This document shows positions 7,287-16,401 of a stretch of DNA of 64,000 bases, one piece after another. The position numbers and the translations under genes are program-made. How positions within the stretch are numbered: position 1 is the first letter of the stretch; each line of letters opens with the position of its first letter. This stretch comes from Citrobacter arsenatis. GTDB taxonomy: Bacteria; Pseudomonadota; Gammaproteobacteria; Enterobacterales; Enterobacteriaceae. A model generated the notes under the pieces. The model did not search any database. It saw only the letters and a list, made by a program, of their open reading frames with translations, and was not told the DNA's origin. Location of the stretch: positions 1,054,001-1,118,000 of the forward strand of contig NZ_CP037864.1 of assembly GCF_004353845.1 (NCBI RefSeq), read 5' to 3'.

Positions 7287-9779
7287 ATGACAACAACATA
7301 TATTGTCGGCGGTAGCATTTGTCTTTTTCTTGCGCTGACACCAGGAACTTCACATGCAGCCCCAGTAAAAGTGGGTAATTACGTTATTCCCAGCGCTTTT
7401 GCCCGTTCACTGGAGCAGGGAATGACGGTGCCGGTTTATATCCGTTACAACGAGACTGACGAGAAAAGTCAGCAAAAAGTAGCCGATGCGGTGATTTCGC
7501 TTGTTGATGGCAATATTACAGTTAAAGCTCTGACTCTTGCCGAGTTGCCCAATAATGCGGTGCTATCGGAGAAAACCCGCGCGATGGTGGAAAAGATTCG
7601 TGATGTGAAATTTCATGACAATACGAACATTGAACTGTCAGATGATGCTCGACTGCAACTTAATGTCTCTTCCTTTCACCTGGAGATGATCGTCAGCAAA
7701 GACGCGTTAACTGAAGCGATTGTCGCACGCAGCAGTCTGCTTGGACCTTCCAGCGTGGGGACTCTGTCTAACGTCCTGAACTATAACTTTGGTACCTACT
7801 ATAACGATTACCGTAACGGCAGCAGCACCCGCAGCTACCTGACGATGGACAATACAACATCGCTGCGGGAGCACCACGTTAATATTAACGGTTCGTTTTA
7901 CGGCATAGGCGACAGCAATGGCACCAGCAAACTCTATCGTGCGATGTATGAGCGCGATTATGAAGGATATCGCCTGGCGCTAGGGATGCTTGATACCTGG
8001 AATGTCCAGTCAATTGCCAGCCTGAATGCGCTGAATGGCGGGAAAATTTACGGTGTGAGTTATGGGAACAAAGGAAGTACGGTTGTTGAGAATACCGCGC
8101 TTTCGCTTACGCCGATCACCGTATTTTTGCCAGCCGCTGGCGAGGTTCATGTGTTCCGTGATGGGCGGTTGCTCAGCGTGCAGAACTTTAATATGGGCAG
8201 CTATGAAATTGATACCAGTCGCTTTCCGTATGGTGTTTACGACGTCACGGTAGATATCGTGGTCAATGGTCGAACAATTAATAGTCGTGTCAGCCGGGTT
8301 AATAAGATCTTTGCTCGCCAACAGGCTGCCGGCATTCATCAGCTCTCATGGCAGTTTTTTGGTGGATCGCTGGATTATGATCGGGTGAGCTATAAGCGTA
8401 ACCACTATCGGGATTTGGGTAATGAGCAAACCTGGATTGCCGGAGGGGCTGCATCGGTTACGCTGGCGGTATTGTCGGAGCTGGGTCTGAAATCGACGCT
8501 CTACGGTTTTGACAACAATGCGGTTAATGAAACGGATGTCACGCTGAATGTGAATGAATACGTCAGTATTGGCAATCAGACGCTGGTGGCGAATGATTCG
8601 TCATGGCGAAACATCAGTAACATCAACCTTAATATACCTGAGGGATACGGTTCCCTTTGGGCATCTCGTGAAGACAGTAAAATAGGCGATCGTCTGCCCA
8701 TGCAGGAGCGTGACAACTATTCTATTGGTGGAACCCTAAATCTCGGAAAGTTTATTCCTCATGGTGGTTCGCTCACCGTTAGTCAGACGGAGAATCGTTA
8801 CTCAGGCAATAAATACCGTAATCTGGATTACAACACGACTCTCTATTCGGGAAGGTATGCCACGATTGGGTTGCGTGCAGGAATTCAGCGTTATTACTAC
8901 AACAACCGAAATGATGATGGGCGCCAGGAACGTTATGTCAGTCTGGACTTATCGCTGCCGTTGGCGACCTGGTTGAGCATGGGCGTCTCCCGAGATCGCT
9001 ATGGCAGCACCCAGGGTAACCTCAGCGCACGAAAACAGTATGCTGAAGGACCGATTAAATCGGTCGGATTATCGGCATCAACGCGTCTGAGCGGTGAACA
9101 GCATTACGACAATAATTATTCGGTAAACGGCAATTTGAGTTATGACACGAAATATAACGCTGGCACCGTATCGGTAACACGTTCTGCTGATAACTCCACC
9201 AATATGAACTTTTCTTCTCAAGGCTCTTTGGCATGGGCAGGTAAAGACTTCGGTCTGAGTAAAGAGAGGCAGCGTTCTGGCGTTATTGTAAAAACAGATT
9301 TGACCGGCGAGGGGAAACTGGCTGCGAAGATTAATAACCGCAATTATCTGCTCAGCGGTAAATCAAATTTTATTGCGTTGCCGCCTTATGCTCAGTACAA
9401 GCTGGAGATCCTTAATGATAAAAATTCTGAAGACAGCTTCGATATTGTTTCAGGGCGCAAACAGGAGCTGACGCTTTATCCGGGCAACGTTGGCGTTATT
9501 AACCCTGAAGTGAAAAGCATGGTCACCGTGTTTGGCCGTATTCGCTACCCTGATGGGCAGTTGGCTGCAAATACCGATATCCATAACCACATTGGTAAAA
9601 CGCGTACGGATGCAAAAGGTGAGTTTGCTATCGATATTGATAAAAAGTATCCGGTTATTACGTTAATTTCTGCCAATGGCGGGGTATGTGAAGCCGATCT
9701 GGATCTGGAAAAAGCACGCGGCGCGGCGTGGGTTGGCGATGTGAAATGTGCAACGCAAACCACGATGGCACAACGATAA
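7287..9779 (+). CDS. ecpC: Common pilus outer membrane usher EcpC
   Basis: About 830 residues, close to E. coli EcpC (841). It is the outer membrane pore that polymerises and exports pilin subunits. It has a signal peptide (SHAAPVKVG around 24-32), a long beta-barrel domain (about 150-650) and a C-terminal plug/CTD region ending in a carboxypeptidase-like fold (FGRIRYPDGQLAAN around 752). The ATG at 7287 is preferred because AAGG sits 6 nt upstream; an in-frame ATG at 7281 touches the ribosome site. Alpha-family ushers differ from FimD-type ushers, which explains its poor resemblance to the second usher in this window. Confidence 0.9.
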   Translation: MTTTYIVGGSICLFLALTPGTSHAAPVKVGNYVIPSAFARSLEQGMTVPVYIRYNETDEKSQQKVADAVISLVDGNITVKALTLAELPNNAVLSEKTRAMVEKIRDVKFHDNTNIELSDDARLQLNVSSFHLEMIVSKDALTEAIVARSSLLGPSSVGTLSNVLNYNFGTYYNDYRNGSSTRSYLTMDNTTSLREHHVNINGSFYGIGDSNGTSKLYRAMYERDYEGYRLALGMLDTWNVQSIASLNALNGGKIYGVSYGNKGSTVVENTALSLTPITVFLPAAGEVHVFRDGRLLSVQNFNMGSYEIDTSRFPYGVYDVTVDIVVNGRTINSRVSRVNKIFARQQAAGIHQLSWQFFGGSLDYDRVSYKRNHYRDLGNEQTWIAGGAASVTLAVLSELGLKSTLYGFDNNAVNETDVTLNVNEYVSIGNQTLVANDSSWRNISNINLNIPEGYGSLWASREDSKIGDRLPMQERDNYSIGGTLNLGKFIPHGGSLTVSQTENRYSGNKYRNLDYNTTLYSGRYATIGLRAGIQRYYYNNRNDDGRQERYVSLDLSLPLATWLSMGVSRDRYGSTQGNLSARKQYAEGPIKSVGLSASTRLSGEQHYDNNYSVNGNLSYDTKYNAGTVSVTRSADNSTNMNFSSQGSLAWAGKDFGLSKERQRSGVIVKTDLTGEGKLAAKINNRNYLLSGKSNFIALPPYAQYKLEILNDKNSEDSFDIVSGRKQELTLYPGNVGVINPEVKSMVTVFGRIRYPDGQLAANTDIHNHIGKTRTDAKGEFAIDIDKKYPVITLISANGGVCEADLDLEKARGAAWVGDVKCATQTTMAQR

Positions 9780-9789
9780 GGTATGAATA

Positions 9790-11397
9790 ATGAATAAATC
9801 TCTATCTCTTATTTTTGGGTGTGCCTTTGCCGTGTTATCCCCATCTGCCTGGGCGCTCTCGGCATCCACTCAGGCAGCGGTCAATAACAATTATTTGTTT
9901 ATAGAAAACAATGTTGATAACGAATACTTTATTACACCTTCCTCTCTCGATCCCCGCATTAGCGGCTCGAACACCTGGGTGAAATATGGAAACGATCAGG
10001 ATAGCCTGGGATACATAGGTATCGTTGGCTGGGTGGCCAATACCTCATATTATAAGGATATGTGGATTGATAATTCGCCAATCAGTGAACCATTCCGGGG
10101 GATTCGTTGCACCACTGGTGCTAATTGCCCTGCATCTGGCTACATTGCTGCCGAGCTAACCGATCAATTTGGTTTTTATCACACCAAAGCAACCGGATCC
10201 GGGATAGCCGGTGGATATTATGGTTTTGCATCGCTGACAGACTCGGCGTATGAATACTTTCGCAATATGTCGGTCGGAAGCGCAGAGACATATAACCTTA
10301 ATTTTTGTCGAACCACGATTGACTATGATTATGCGGCTGGACAGCGTTGTAAAGACCAGAGCAGCGGTAATTGGTACATCAGACCTTATACATTAAATAA
10401 AATAGGTCATTTGTCTTTGGTTTCTACCAATGCATTTCAGGAGTTATGGGTTGCCAGTGATGGTACGCCGAGCATCACTAAAGACAGTGGTTATTGTGAG
10501 CTGGGTGTGGTCAGTCGTGAAGATGGCGTTATCTGTAAGATGATTTCATACAATTTAAATCAAACCAGCAACCTGACGGCTTCACTACGTATTCGCATGT
10601 ATGCGGATAGCGGTTTGCTCGGTTTTACACCGGCAGCTGCCACAATTAAATATTCTGGTGATGGTCAATCCTGGACTAACTTTAGCTCGACGTCGATTTA
10701 TTATAATGTTTTTAGTAATGGTGGCGAGTATGTCTATGTTTTTTTGTCGAAAACATTCCTGAAAAATATGGTGGACAGTGGCGTCAGTATCACCAACAGC
10801 CAACCATTTACATTTGCTTTTACGAATAGCGTGACGCCAGAGTCGGGGTATTACCAGTTTACCCCTTCACTACAGCTCAATATTGTGCCAAAGGAATATG
10901 GGATCAGTATTATCTCATCGGATAACAGCACCTCGGCAAGCGGCAGCGGCACAATTGGCGAGACCGCTCCGATTGAAATGGATTACACCGTGACGGTCTC
11001 GGGACCTCGTCAGGCTGATAGCATTACCGCCCAGGTTATTGGGGACAGTACGACGATAAATAATGTGCCTTACTGCCTGTTTACGTCTGCGCAAGGCGGG
11101 CTGTCCGTCCCAATTCCCGCCTTTCTGCAATACAACAGTGAGTCGGGGGGCGTGGTGCAAAAACGAAATAGCTGTAGTGAAGCGGCAATCAGCATGAGAG
11201 ATGCGCAATGGCAACAGACGCCCTGGGACGCAAATAATACAGATGATGGAAGCTACTTTGCGACTGATTTAAAATTGCTTTTCCCAATGAATGATTCGCG
11301 TTCGATGTTAACCGTTTCTGGTGCGGATTGGGAAGGTGTTGTCAGTGCCAGCGGAGAGATCAAAGTGACGGCGAACTGGGTGGGAGTGACGCCATGA
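9790..11397 (+). CDS. ecpD: Common pilus tip adhesin EcpD
   Basis: 535 residues (E. coli EcpD 547), the polymerising tip adhesin of the common pilus. A signal peptide (1-23, SAWA before LSAST) precedes a large two-domain secreted protein with scattered cysteines, suited to periplasmic disulfides. It lies 10 bp after ecpC and its TGA overlaps the ecpE ATG (ATGA), indicating translational coupling. Identification rests on operon position, length and general similarity. Confidence 0.87.
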   Translation: MNKSLSLIFGCAFAVLSPSAWALSASTQAAVNNNYLFIENNVDNEYFITPSSLDPRISGSNTWVKYGNDQDSLGYIGIVGWVANTSYYKDMWIDNSPISEPFRGIRCTTGANCPASGYIAAELTDQFGFYHTKATGSGIAGGYYGFASLTDSAYEYFRNMSVGSAETYNLNFCRTTIDYDYAAGQRCKDQSSGNWYIRPYTLNKIGHLSLVSTNAFQELWVASDGTPSITKDSGYCELGVVSREDGVICKMISYNLNQTSNLTASLRIRMYADSGLLGFTPAAATIKYSGDGQSWTNFSSTSIYYNVFSNGGEYVYVFLSKTFLKNMVDSGVSITNSQPFTFAFTNSVTPESGYYQFTPSLQLNIVPKEYGISIISSDNSTSASGSGTIGETAPIEMDYTVTVSGPRQADSITAQVIGDSTTINNVPYCLFTSAQGGLSVPIPAFLQYNSESGGVVQKRNSCSEAAISMRDAQWQQTPWDANNTDDGSYFATDLKLLFPMNDSRSMLTVSGADWEGVVSASGEIKVTANWVGVTP

Positions 11398-12089
11398 GCC
11401 ACTGCCGTTTGGCGCTAAGATGGATATTGGTCTTGCTTTCCGGGCTGACGGTGTTCTCCGCACAGGCCGTCTATCTGGAGTCGACTATTTATGAGATGCC
11501 ATCGGATAAATCATTTATCAGTAAACGGATCTATAACGATAGCCAGAAACAGAACGTGTACAGTATTAGCGCAGTTAAAATAGATAAACCGGGACCGGGA
11601 GGTGAAAACAGGAGTGCTATTGCCGAAGGCGAACTTTTGTTTACTCCGCTGAGTTTTTCACTGGCACCGCAGGCAAGTGAGTTTTTTAAGATTTTCTACC
11701 GTGGCCCGCAGGATGATAAAGAACGTTATTACCGAATACTTTTTCGTGAAATGCCGATAACGTTATTCACCGAGCGTAACCAAGGGAAAGGAGGGCAGGC
11801 TCTCCCGGTGATCGCTATGGACACCATATTGGTTGTTCGTCCAAGGAAAATGAACCTGGCCTACACCATTGATGAGATAAACGGGACGTTAAAAAACACA
11901 GGGAATACTTTTTTCAAAATCATCGTACATCAGGGGTGTCACTCAACTGATGATGAAGCCACCATGCGTTATGTGTTACCGGGTGAAACCTGGCATAGTC
12001 GTGAGCTGAATACAAAAAACCGGAAATTTATCGTGGCGTTGCAGAAATATCTCCCCGTGGGCCAGGGATGCGCCAAGCTTAATCATTAG
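11394..12089 (+). CDS. ecpE: Common pilus chaperone EcpE
   Basis: 231-residue second periplasmic chaperone of the ecp system. It has a signal peptide (ending FSAQA before VYLES) and shares the FFKIFYRGPQDDKERYYRILF and MDTILVVRPRKMNL chaperone segments with EcpB, so the two are paralogues. The ATG at 11394 overlaps the ecpD stop; an upstream in-frame start at 11328 would lie inside ecpD and lacks a signal peptide. It is the last gene of ecpABCDE. Confidence 0.88.
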   Translation: MSHCRLALRWILVLLSGLTVFSAQAVYLESTIYEMPSDKSFISKRIYNDSQKQNVYSISAVKIDKPGPGGENRSAIAEGELLFTPLSFSLAPQASEFFKIFYRGPQDDKERYYRILFREMPITLFTERNQGKGGQALPVIAMDTILVVRPRKMNLAYTIDEINGTLKNTGNTFFKIIVHQGCHSTDDEATMRYVLPGETWHSRELNTKNRKFIVALQKYLPVGQGCAKLNH

Positions 12090-12607
12090 AGGTATTGAGT
12101 CTGAGCCGATATGCCCAGACTATATATTGAATCTGTGCCATCACTAGCTATATAAAATGTAGCAATAAGTTTAGAGTCGATGAAACAAAACTTCGGGCAT
12201 GTTGCTGCAAATGTTAATGAGATAGTAGGTCTATGGCATCTCTTCATGGTTTGTCGGTCAGCATAAACTACGGTAATATGTTATTCTGCTGGTCGTTGTA
12301 GTTATATGTTTTGTAAGTTTTGTATTTATAGTTTTTTGTTTTGTAATGAAGTGAAAGTGAGTAAAAGGATTTGTACTGATTAAGAAATGGGATCTTTTCT
12401 TTTTCAATATTTAAATGGAACTTACGATTTAATAGGAATACTCATATGGATGATCGTGATTATAAATTCTGAATTTACGTGATATGACTTATGGACAAAG
12501 TTATATCACGAACCGCCTTGTGATTATTGGAGGTCGAAGGTGTTGTATATTCTCTCGTGCATAAAGCGAGGGACCTGCTATGCCATAAATTTAAGTTGGT
12601 GATAACT
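12090..12607 (+). promoter_or_regulatory. AT-rich control region of the LuxR-EAL gene
   Basis: A 518-bp stretch with no gene. It has an 8-bp perfect inverted repeat CGTGATAT (12478-12485) and ATATCACG (12503-12510), centred about 114 bp before the start codon at 12608, which could be a regulator site. No strong terminator was found directly after ecpE, so read-through from ecp into the EAL gene cannot be excluded. Confidence 0.4.
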
Positions 12608-14056
12608 ATGAATACGAAAAAAATTTTTCTGCTCAGTTATGATACTTTCCTCTTCTCAGGAATAAAAGCATGGCTACCAAATCTTGTATTGATCGATGCC
12701 CGGACATTTATTTCTGGCACGCAGTCAGTTATGCCGCAATATCCATCCTGCTTGCTGGTGATCGATAACCGGTTGCCATTATTATTGGTCAGAAAGTGGC
12801 TTCAAAGAAACAGTTCGCAGTTTATCAACATACACTGTATTGTTTTGCGGATGTGTGAAACTCTGTCTGTTAATCGGGGATATGAAGAATATTCCTTTAT
12901 CAATGGAGGGGAGTTGTCGGAGCAGTTGATCGCTCAGTTAAAAGAAAGCTTGTTGGCTCCTGACAAAGTTGTTGAGGTCACGAAAGACTCACCGATGTTT
13001 ACTTTTAACTTGACTGAATTTGAAGAAGAAATGCTGTATTCATCATTCACAAAAGAAAAATTGCATGATTTCTGTATTGCTAACTCTTTAACAATTAAAT
13101 CAGTATATCGCTATCGGGATAAAATTACCTCGCGACTCGGTTTTTCTAACTTTAATGAAACTGTTATTTTTTTAACCCGTAATAATTTATTGAGTGAAGG
13201 TTGTGTAATCAATAATAATATAATTGGGGATGTCATTTATAGTGAAGCATATGATGTTTCAGATACCAGTCGGCTGAGTATGGCAATAAGGAATGAAGAG
13301 ATCATTCCTTATTTTCAACCTATCGTGAACATCAGGGGCGACGTTTGTGGTGTTGAGGTCTTAGCTCGTTGGCCGCAGGGACATAACTACGCTATATCTC
13401 AGCGCGAGTTTATTCCATTGGCTGAGAAAAGTGGCTTGATTAATGAGCTAACCAGCTATTTAATGACCACTGTGGCGCGTAATTTTGTCTCCGGAGGCGC
13501 GAATGTTAATAAAACCCTGTTCGTTTCATTTAATGTTAGCCCGTCAGGTCTCAGTAATCCCGTATTTTATTGGGAATGTCTTAATTTTATGGAGATAACG
13601 CAAAAGCTACCGATAAAACTGATGATAGAAATAACGGAGAACCAGACGTTCACGATCACTCCTGCAATCAAAGAACTTATTCGCTCATTACGAAATAAAG
13701 GTGTATTGTTTGCTTTGGACGATTTCGGAACTGGGTACGCTAATCTCTGCTATCTCAATGAGTTAGACCTGGATGCAATAAAAATTGATAAAACCTTCAT
13801 TAAGGCAATTAAAGAGGTTGATCAACATATCCCTATGCTGGAGTCAATTATTCACCTTTCGGGACTCCTGGGATTACGTATGGTAGCGGAGGGCGTTGAA
13901 TATGATTATCAGCAACAATGGCTGGGAAACAATAAGGTTGACTATCTGCAGGGGTATCAATTTCTACCGCCAGTGATGTTTGATGATTTTATGCGTTTTT
14001 ACAAGCAGTCTGATGGTCTGTTTGAATCAGCGTCTGATTCAACTTTTTCAGCGTAA
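12608..14056 (+). CDS. LuxR-type HTH / EAL-domain fusion (probable c-di-GMP phosphodiesterase-regulator)
   Basis: 482 residues. An unassigned N-terminal part (1-125) is followed by a LuxR-like helix-turn-helix (about 134-190, SVYRYRDKITSRLGFSN resembling the recognition helix region) and a full EAL domain (about 222-470). Catalytic positions are all present: E250 (EVL for EAL), N309, E341/E344, D371-D372 (DDFGTGY), K392, E428/E431 and Q448 (LQGY), so c-di-GMP hydrolysis is plausible. The ATG at 12608 begins MNTKKIFLLSYD. It lies after ecpE in the island and may replace EcpR while linking pilus expression to c-di-GMP; that role is inferred. Confidence 0.82.
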   Translation: MNTKKIFLLSYDTFLFSGIKAWLPNLVLIDARTFISGTQSVMPQYPSCLLVIDNRLPLLLVRKWLQRNSSQFINIHCIVLRMCETLSVNRGYEEYSFINGGELSEQLIAQLKESLLAPDKVVEVTKDSPMFTFNLTEFEEEMLYSSFTKEKLHDFCIANSLTIKSVYRYRDKITSRLGFSNFNETVIFLTRNNLLSEGCVINNNIIGDVIYSEAYDVSDTSRLSMAIRNEEIIPYFQPIVNIRGDVCGVEVLARWPQGHNYAISQREFIPLAEKSGLINELTSYLMTTVARNFVSGGANVNKTLFVSFNVSPSGLSNPVFYWECLNFMEITQKLPIKLMIEITENQTFTITPAIKELIRSLRNKGVLFALDDFGTGYANLCYLNELDLDAIKIDKTFIKAIKEVDQHIPMLESIIHLSGLLGLRMVAEGVEYDYQQQWLGNNKVDYLQGYQFLPPVMFDDFMRFYKQSDGLFESASDSTFSA

Positions 14057-14249
14057 AACCTGTCGGGAACATCAGGGGCGGATGCCTCTGATGCCGGTAT
14101 TTCAGCAGGGATTAGTACTACAGATCCTATCTGTCTTGTGAAGGCGATACTCTGTTGTGAATGAAGCATCGTTTGTATATGCGTCTTTTACAGGGTATTT
14201 ATAGCGGTATCTGCGTTACTCAAACCGGTTCCGAGGTTAGTCCGTCGCC

Positions 14250-14714
14250 ATGCGTCATTTCCTGCAAAAATTAAGATTCTGGCTCCCGCCGCCCCTCATA
14301 TTAGTGCTGTTTCTCATCGCGGATGCGTTGACGGCGAGCCCGGGTTTCACATTCGGCGCGGTGAATATCGTAATCAGCGTGCTGCTGGCCAGCGTCAGCG
14401 TGGCGGTGATCCTGCATACCGCATGGCAGATGCGGATGCAACGCACGACCCTGAACCCGCTACATGCAGAGAAATCAACCACGCTTGTTGTCGGCGGATG
14501 TTACGCCTGGAGCCGCAACCCGATCTACCTTGGTATGAGCGGACTCCAGTTGGCCTTTGCTCTGTTCATCGGTAGCCCGGCTGGTGTAGTGGCTGTACCG
14601 CTGTTTATGCTGGCGGTTGCCAGATTGCATATTGATTTTGAAGAGGAACAACTGCGAAAACATTTCGGACAGGAATGGGAGCGCTATGAGCAGCGTGTTC
14701 GCCGTTGGTTATAG
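14250..14714 (+). CDS. Isoprenylcysteine carboxyl methyltransferase-family membrane protein
   Basis: 154-residue integral membrane protein with about four hydrophobic segments. C-terminal motifs (YAWSRNPIYLGM, about 88-99, and FEEEQLRKHFGQEWERYEQRVRRWL at the end) match bacterial ICMT/PEMT-like methyltransferases that bind S-adenosylmethionine at the membrane face. The substrate is unknown. It is the last gene inside the proA-end repeats. No operon partner is evident. Confidence 0.75.
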   Translation: MRHFLQKLRFWLPPPLILVLFLIADALTASPGFTFGAVNIVISVLLASVSVAVILHTAWQMRMQRTTLNPLHAEKSTTLVVGGCYAWSRNPIYLGMSGLQLAFALFIGSPAGVVAVPLFMLAVARLHIDFEEEQLRKHFGQEWERYEQRVRRWL

Positions 14715-14744
14715 AAATATCCGACCGCGGACAAACATTGCTGT

Positions 14745-14835
14745 GACGACACGATTCGTGCGTAATTAAAACCGGATGATGCAAAAATAGGCGTTTGATT
14801 CGCAAGGCCATTGACGCATCGCCCGGTTAGTTTTA
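14745..14835 (+). pseudogene. Duplicated proA 3' end plus terminator (right direct repeat)
   Basis: In frame it reads D-D-T-I-R-A-stop, the last six residues of ProA, followed by a spacer and stem matching 4294-4380 with scattered substitutions. No further upstream proA homology is visible, so only a tail remains. It is the right boundary of the roughly 10.4-kb island. Sequence from here to thrW resembles my recollection of the E. coli proA-thrW spacer. Confidence 0.85.
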
Positions 14836-14879
14836 ACCTTCTACCCCGTGCTCACATTCGTGGACATGTCCTTTTCAGG

Positions 14880-14955
14880 GCCGATATAGCTCAGTTGGTA
14901 GAGCAGCGCATTCGTAATGCGAAGGTCGTAGGTTCGACTCCTATTATCGGCACCA
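14880..14955 (+). tRNA. thrW: tRNA-Thr (anticodon CGU)
   Basis: A complete 76-nt cloverleaf: acceptor GCCGATA/TATCGGC, D-loop AGTTGGTA, anticodon loop TTCGTAA (CGU at 34-36), T-loop GGTTCGACTCC and encoded CCA. It matches E. coli thrW, downstream of proA. thrW is a known integration site for phages and islands in Enterobacteriaceae; no integrase gene or second copy of its 3' end was seen here. Confidence 0.98.
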
Positions 14956-15007
14956 TTTCAAACTCTTCCCTAGTCTACCGAAATCAGTCCAAATCACTCA
15001 GGCTGCG

Positions 15008-15262
15008 TTATTCGCTGTCCGCTTTATGCGCCCAGGCCGGCATTGCCGTCAGATAACGTTTTGCCCGCTTTTGTGCTTCTTCTGGGCCGACTTTTTGCCA
15101 GGAATCGAGGAAGCTGGCCAGGCCTGATACCGCCTCTTCCCAGGGCTTGAGATTGCCGTTGCTGTCGCTACAGTAAGCGCAATATCGATCGCTGACACCT
15201 TGTGCATCGGGTGCCGACATCGGCATTCCGCAAGCCTGGCAGAACTGTTCATGTTGTGACAT
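15008..15262 (-). CDS. Small zinc-ribbon domain protein
   Basis: 84 residues with two pairs of cysteines, C8/C11 (FCQACGMPM) and C28/C31 (YCAYC), a zinc-ribbon layout matching the bacterial putative zinc-ribbon family. The C-terminal helix (FLDSW, AKRYLTAMPAWAH) is the other conserved part. Function is unknown. It starts after AAGGAGCATCAA. A decayed relative of the same gene lies at 27666-27802, so the family was once duplicated in this region. Confidence 0.8.
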   Translation of the reverse strand: MSQHEQFCQACGMPMSAPDAQGVSDRYCAYCSDSNGNLKPWEEAVSGLASFLDSWQKVGPEEAQKRAKRYLTAMPAWAHKADSE

Positions 15263-15504
15263 TTGATGCTCCTTATAGTGACGTTCTGATTAATAAATAT
15301 ACTGAATGTGTGTTGTGCAGGCTATGCATCAGATCAAAGCAAAGACGACGCTCCCGGTATCTCCAGTCAGAATTACCGGGAACCCGTTGTTACCTGGTGA
15401 TGAATGCGAACTCTATTCGGCGAGTGGTTTATGAATGCGGTGCTCGCTTTCGCTAATCGTAAAAATACGTGGGATATCCATTAGTGAATTCCTCAATAAA
15501 ATCG

Positions 15505-16056
15505 CTATTCACGCCAGTGCTCCGGTTTCATCAGGGCCTGAGCACACTGGATCTGGCCGGTCACATCAATTGGCTGAGCTGTGAGCGATTGCACCATCCA
15601 GCAGGCTTTGTGATCCTCTGGAATGGGATAAGGTGCTGGATAGCCTTTGTCTTCGGCACAGGGTTCGAATCCATGTTTTGGGTAATAGGTGGCATGGCCG
15701 AGAACAAAAACCGTCTGGCAGCCCATCAACCTCAGGTGCTCTATGCCAGTACGTATTAACTGTCCTCCCACGCCCATCCCCTGGTATTCCGGTATAACCG
15801 CCAGAGGGGCAAGGATATGCATCAGAGGTGAATCCGTTGTGCCCTTGAATGTGGCCCGGGTAAATAAAATATGCCCGACGGCTTTGCCTTCATGTCGGGC
15901 CAGCAGCGATAACGCAGGGCGCGCGCTTTCATCCTCAAGTAAAGACGCCGCTAAATCGGCTTCTTTGCTGAAGCCAAATGCGCGGGTTTCGACTTCCCGG
16001 ATATCACTGGCATCACGTTCGTCTGTGATATCAAAAGTGAATTGGTGTGCTGTCAT
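15505..16056 (-). CDS. yjhQ: GNAT-family antitoxin YjhQ-like (partner of TopAI)
   Basis: 183-residue GNAT-fold protein. The acetyl-CoA loop VIPEYQGMGVGGQLIRTGIEHL (about 88-109) fits the R/QxxGxG/A motif, and the overall pattern is YhbS-like. It lies directly downstream (11 bp) of the topAI/yjhX gene, as in E. coli, where YjhQ counteracts the topoisomerase I inhibitor YjhX. Assignment as antitoxin rests on gene order and similarity; whether it acetylates anything is unknown. Confidence 0.8.
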   Translation of the reverse strand: MTAHQFTFDITDERDASDIREVETRAFGFSKEADLAASLLEDESARPALSLLARHEGKAVGHILFTRATFKGTTDSPLMHILAPLAVIPEYQGMGVGGQLIRTGIEHLRLMGCQTVFVLGHATYYPKHGFEPCAEDKGYPAPYPIPEDHKACWMVQSLTAQPIDVTGQIQCAQALMKPEHWRE

Positions 16057-16067
16057 AGAAACTCTCC

Positions 16068-16325
16068 TTAGCGATTATCAAGCTGAGCACGAACGTTGTT
16101 CAGCCCGGTGGTATTGATCCGATAGGGCTGACCGTTGACGGATTTGATCAGTTTTTTGGTTTTGAGTTTTTTGAAGGTGGCGAGGGTGCAGTCGGTGAGC
16201 AACAGCCCTTCGCGGGTGTAGCATTCAACGGCGGTGATGCGGCCTGATGCATCGCGGACGTGCGCGATTCGACCACCTTTGGCGAGAACGTGTAAGGTAC
16301 GTTGTTCCTGACGGGATAAATTCAT
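16068..16325 (-). CDS. topAI: Topoisomerase I inhibitor TopAI (YjhX toxin)
   Basis: 85-residue basic protein beginning MNLSRQEQRTLHVLAKGGRI and ending NTTGLNNVRAQLDNR, which I recognise as YjhX/TopAI (UPF0386), the E. coli toxin that binds DNA topoisomerase I and inhibits it. It is encoded just upstream of the GNAT antitoxin in the same transcript. The upstream leader contains an 8-codon mini-ORF and a long hairpin, consistent with the antibiotic-sensitive leader control described for E. coli topAI. Confidence 0.88.
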   Translation of the reverse strand: MNLSRQEQRTLHVLAKGGRIAHVRDASGRITAVECYTREGLLLTDCTLATFKKLKTKKLIKSVNGQPYRINTTGLNNVRAQLDNR

Positions 16326-16401
16326 ACTGAAGAACCTGTTTAATCATCATGTGCAAAACGTGCAAACACACAGCGGTGTCCGCATTCGATTTCGGCGCAT
16401 T

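Noticed and set aside
14880..14955. Possible prophage attachment at thrW
   Set aside because: thrW is a known integration site, but I found no second copy of its 3' end and no integrase in the window.
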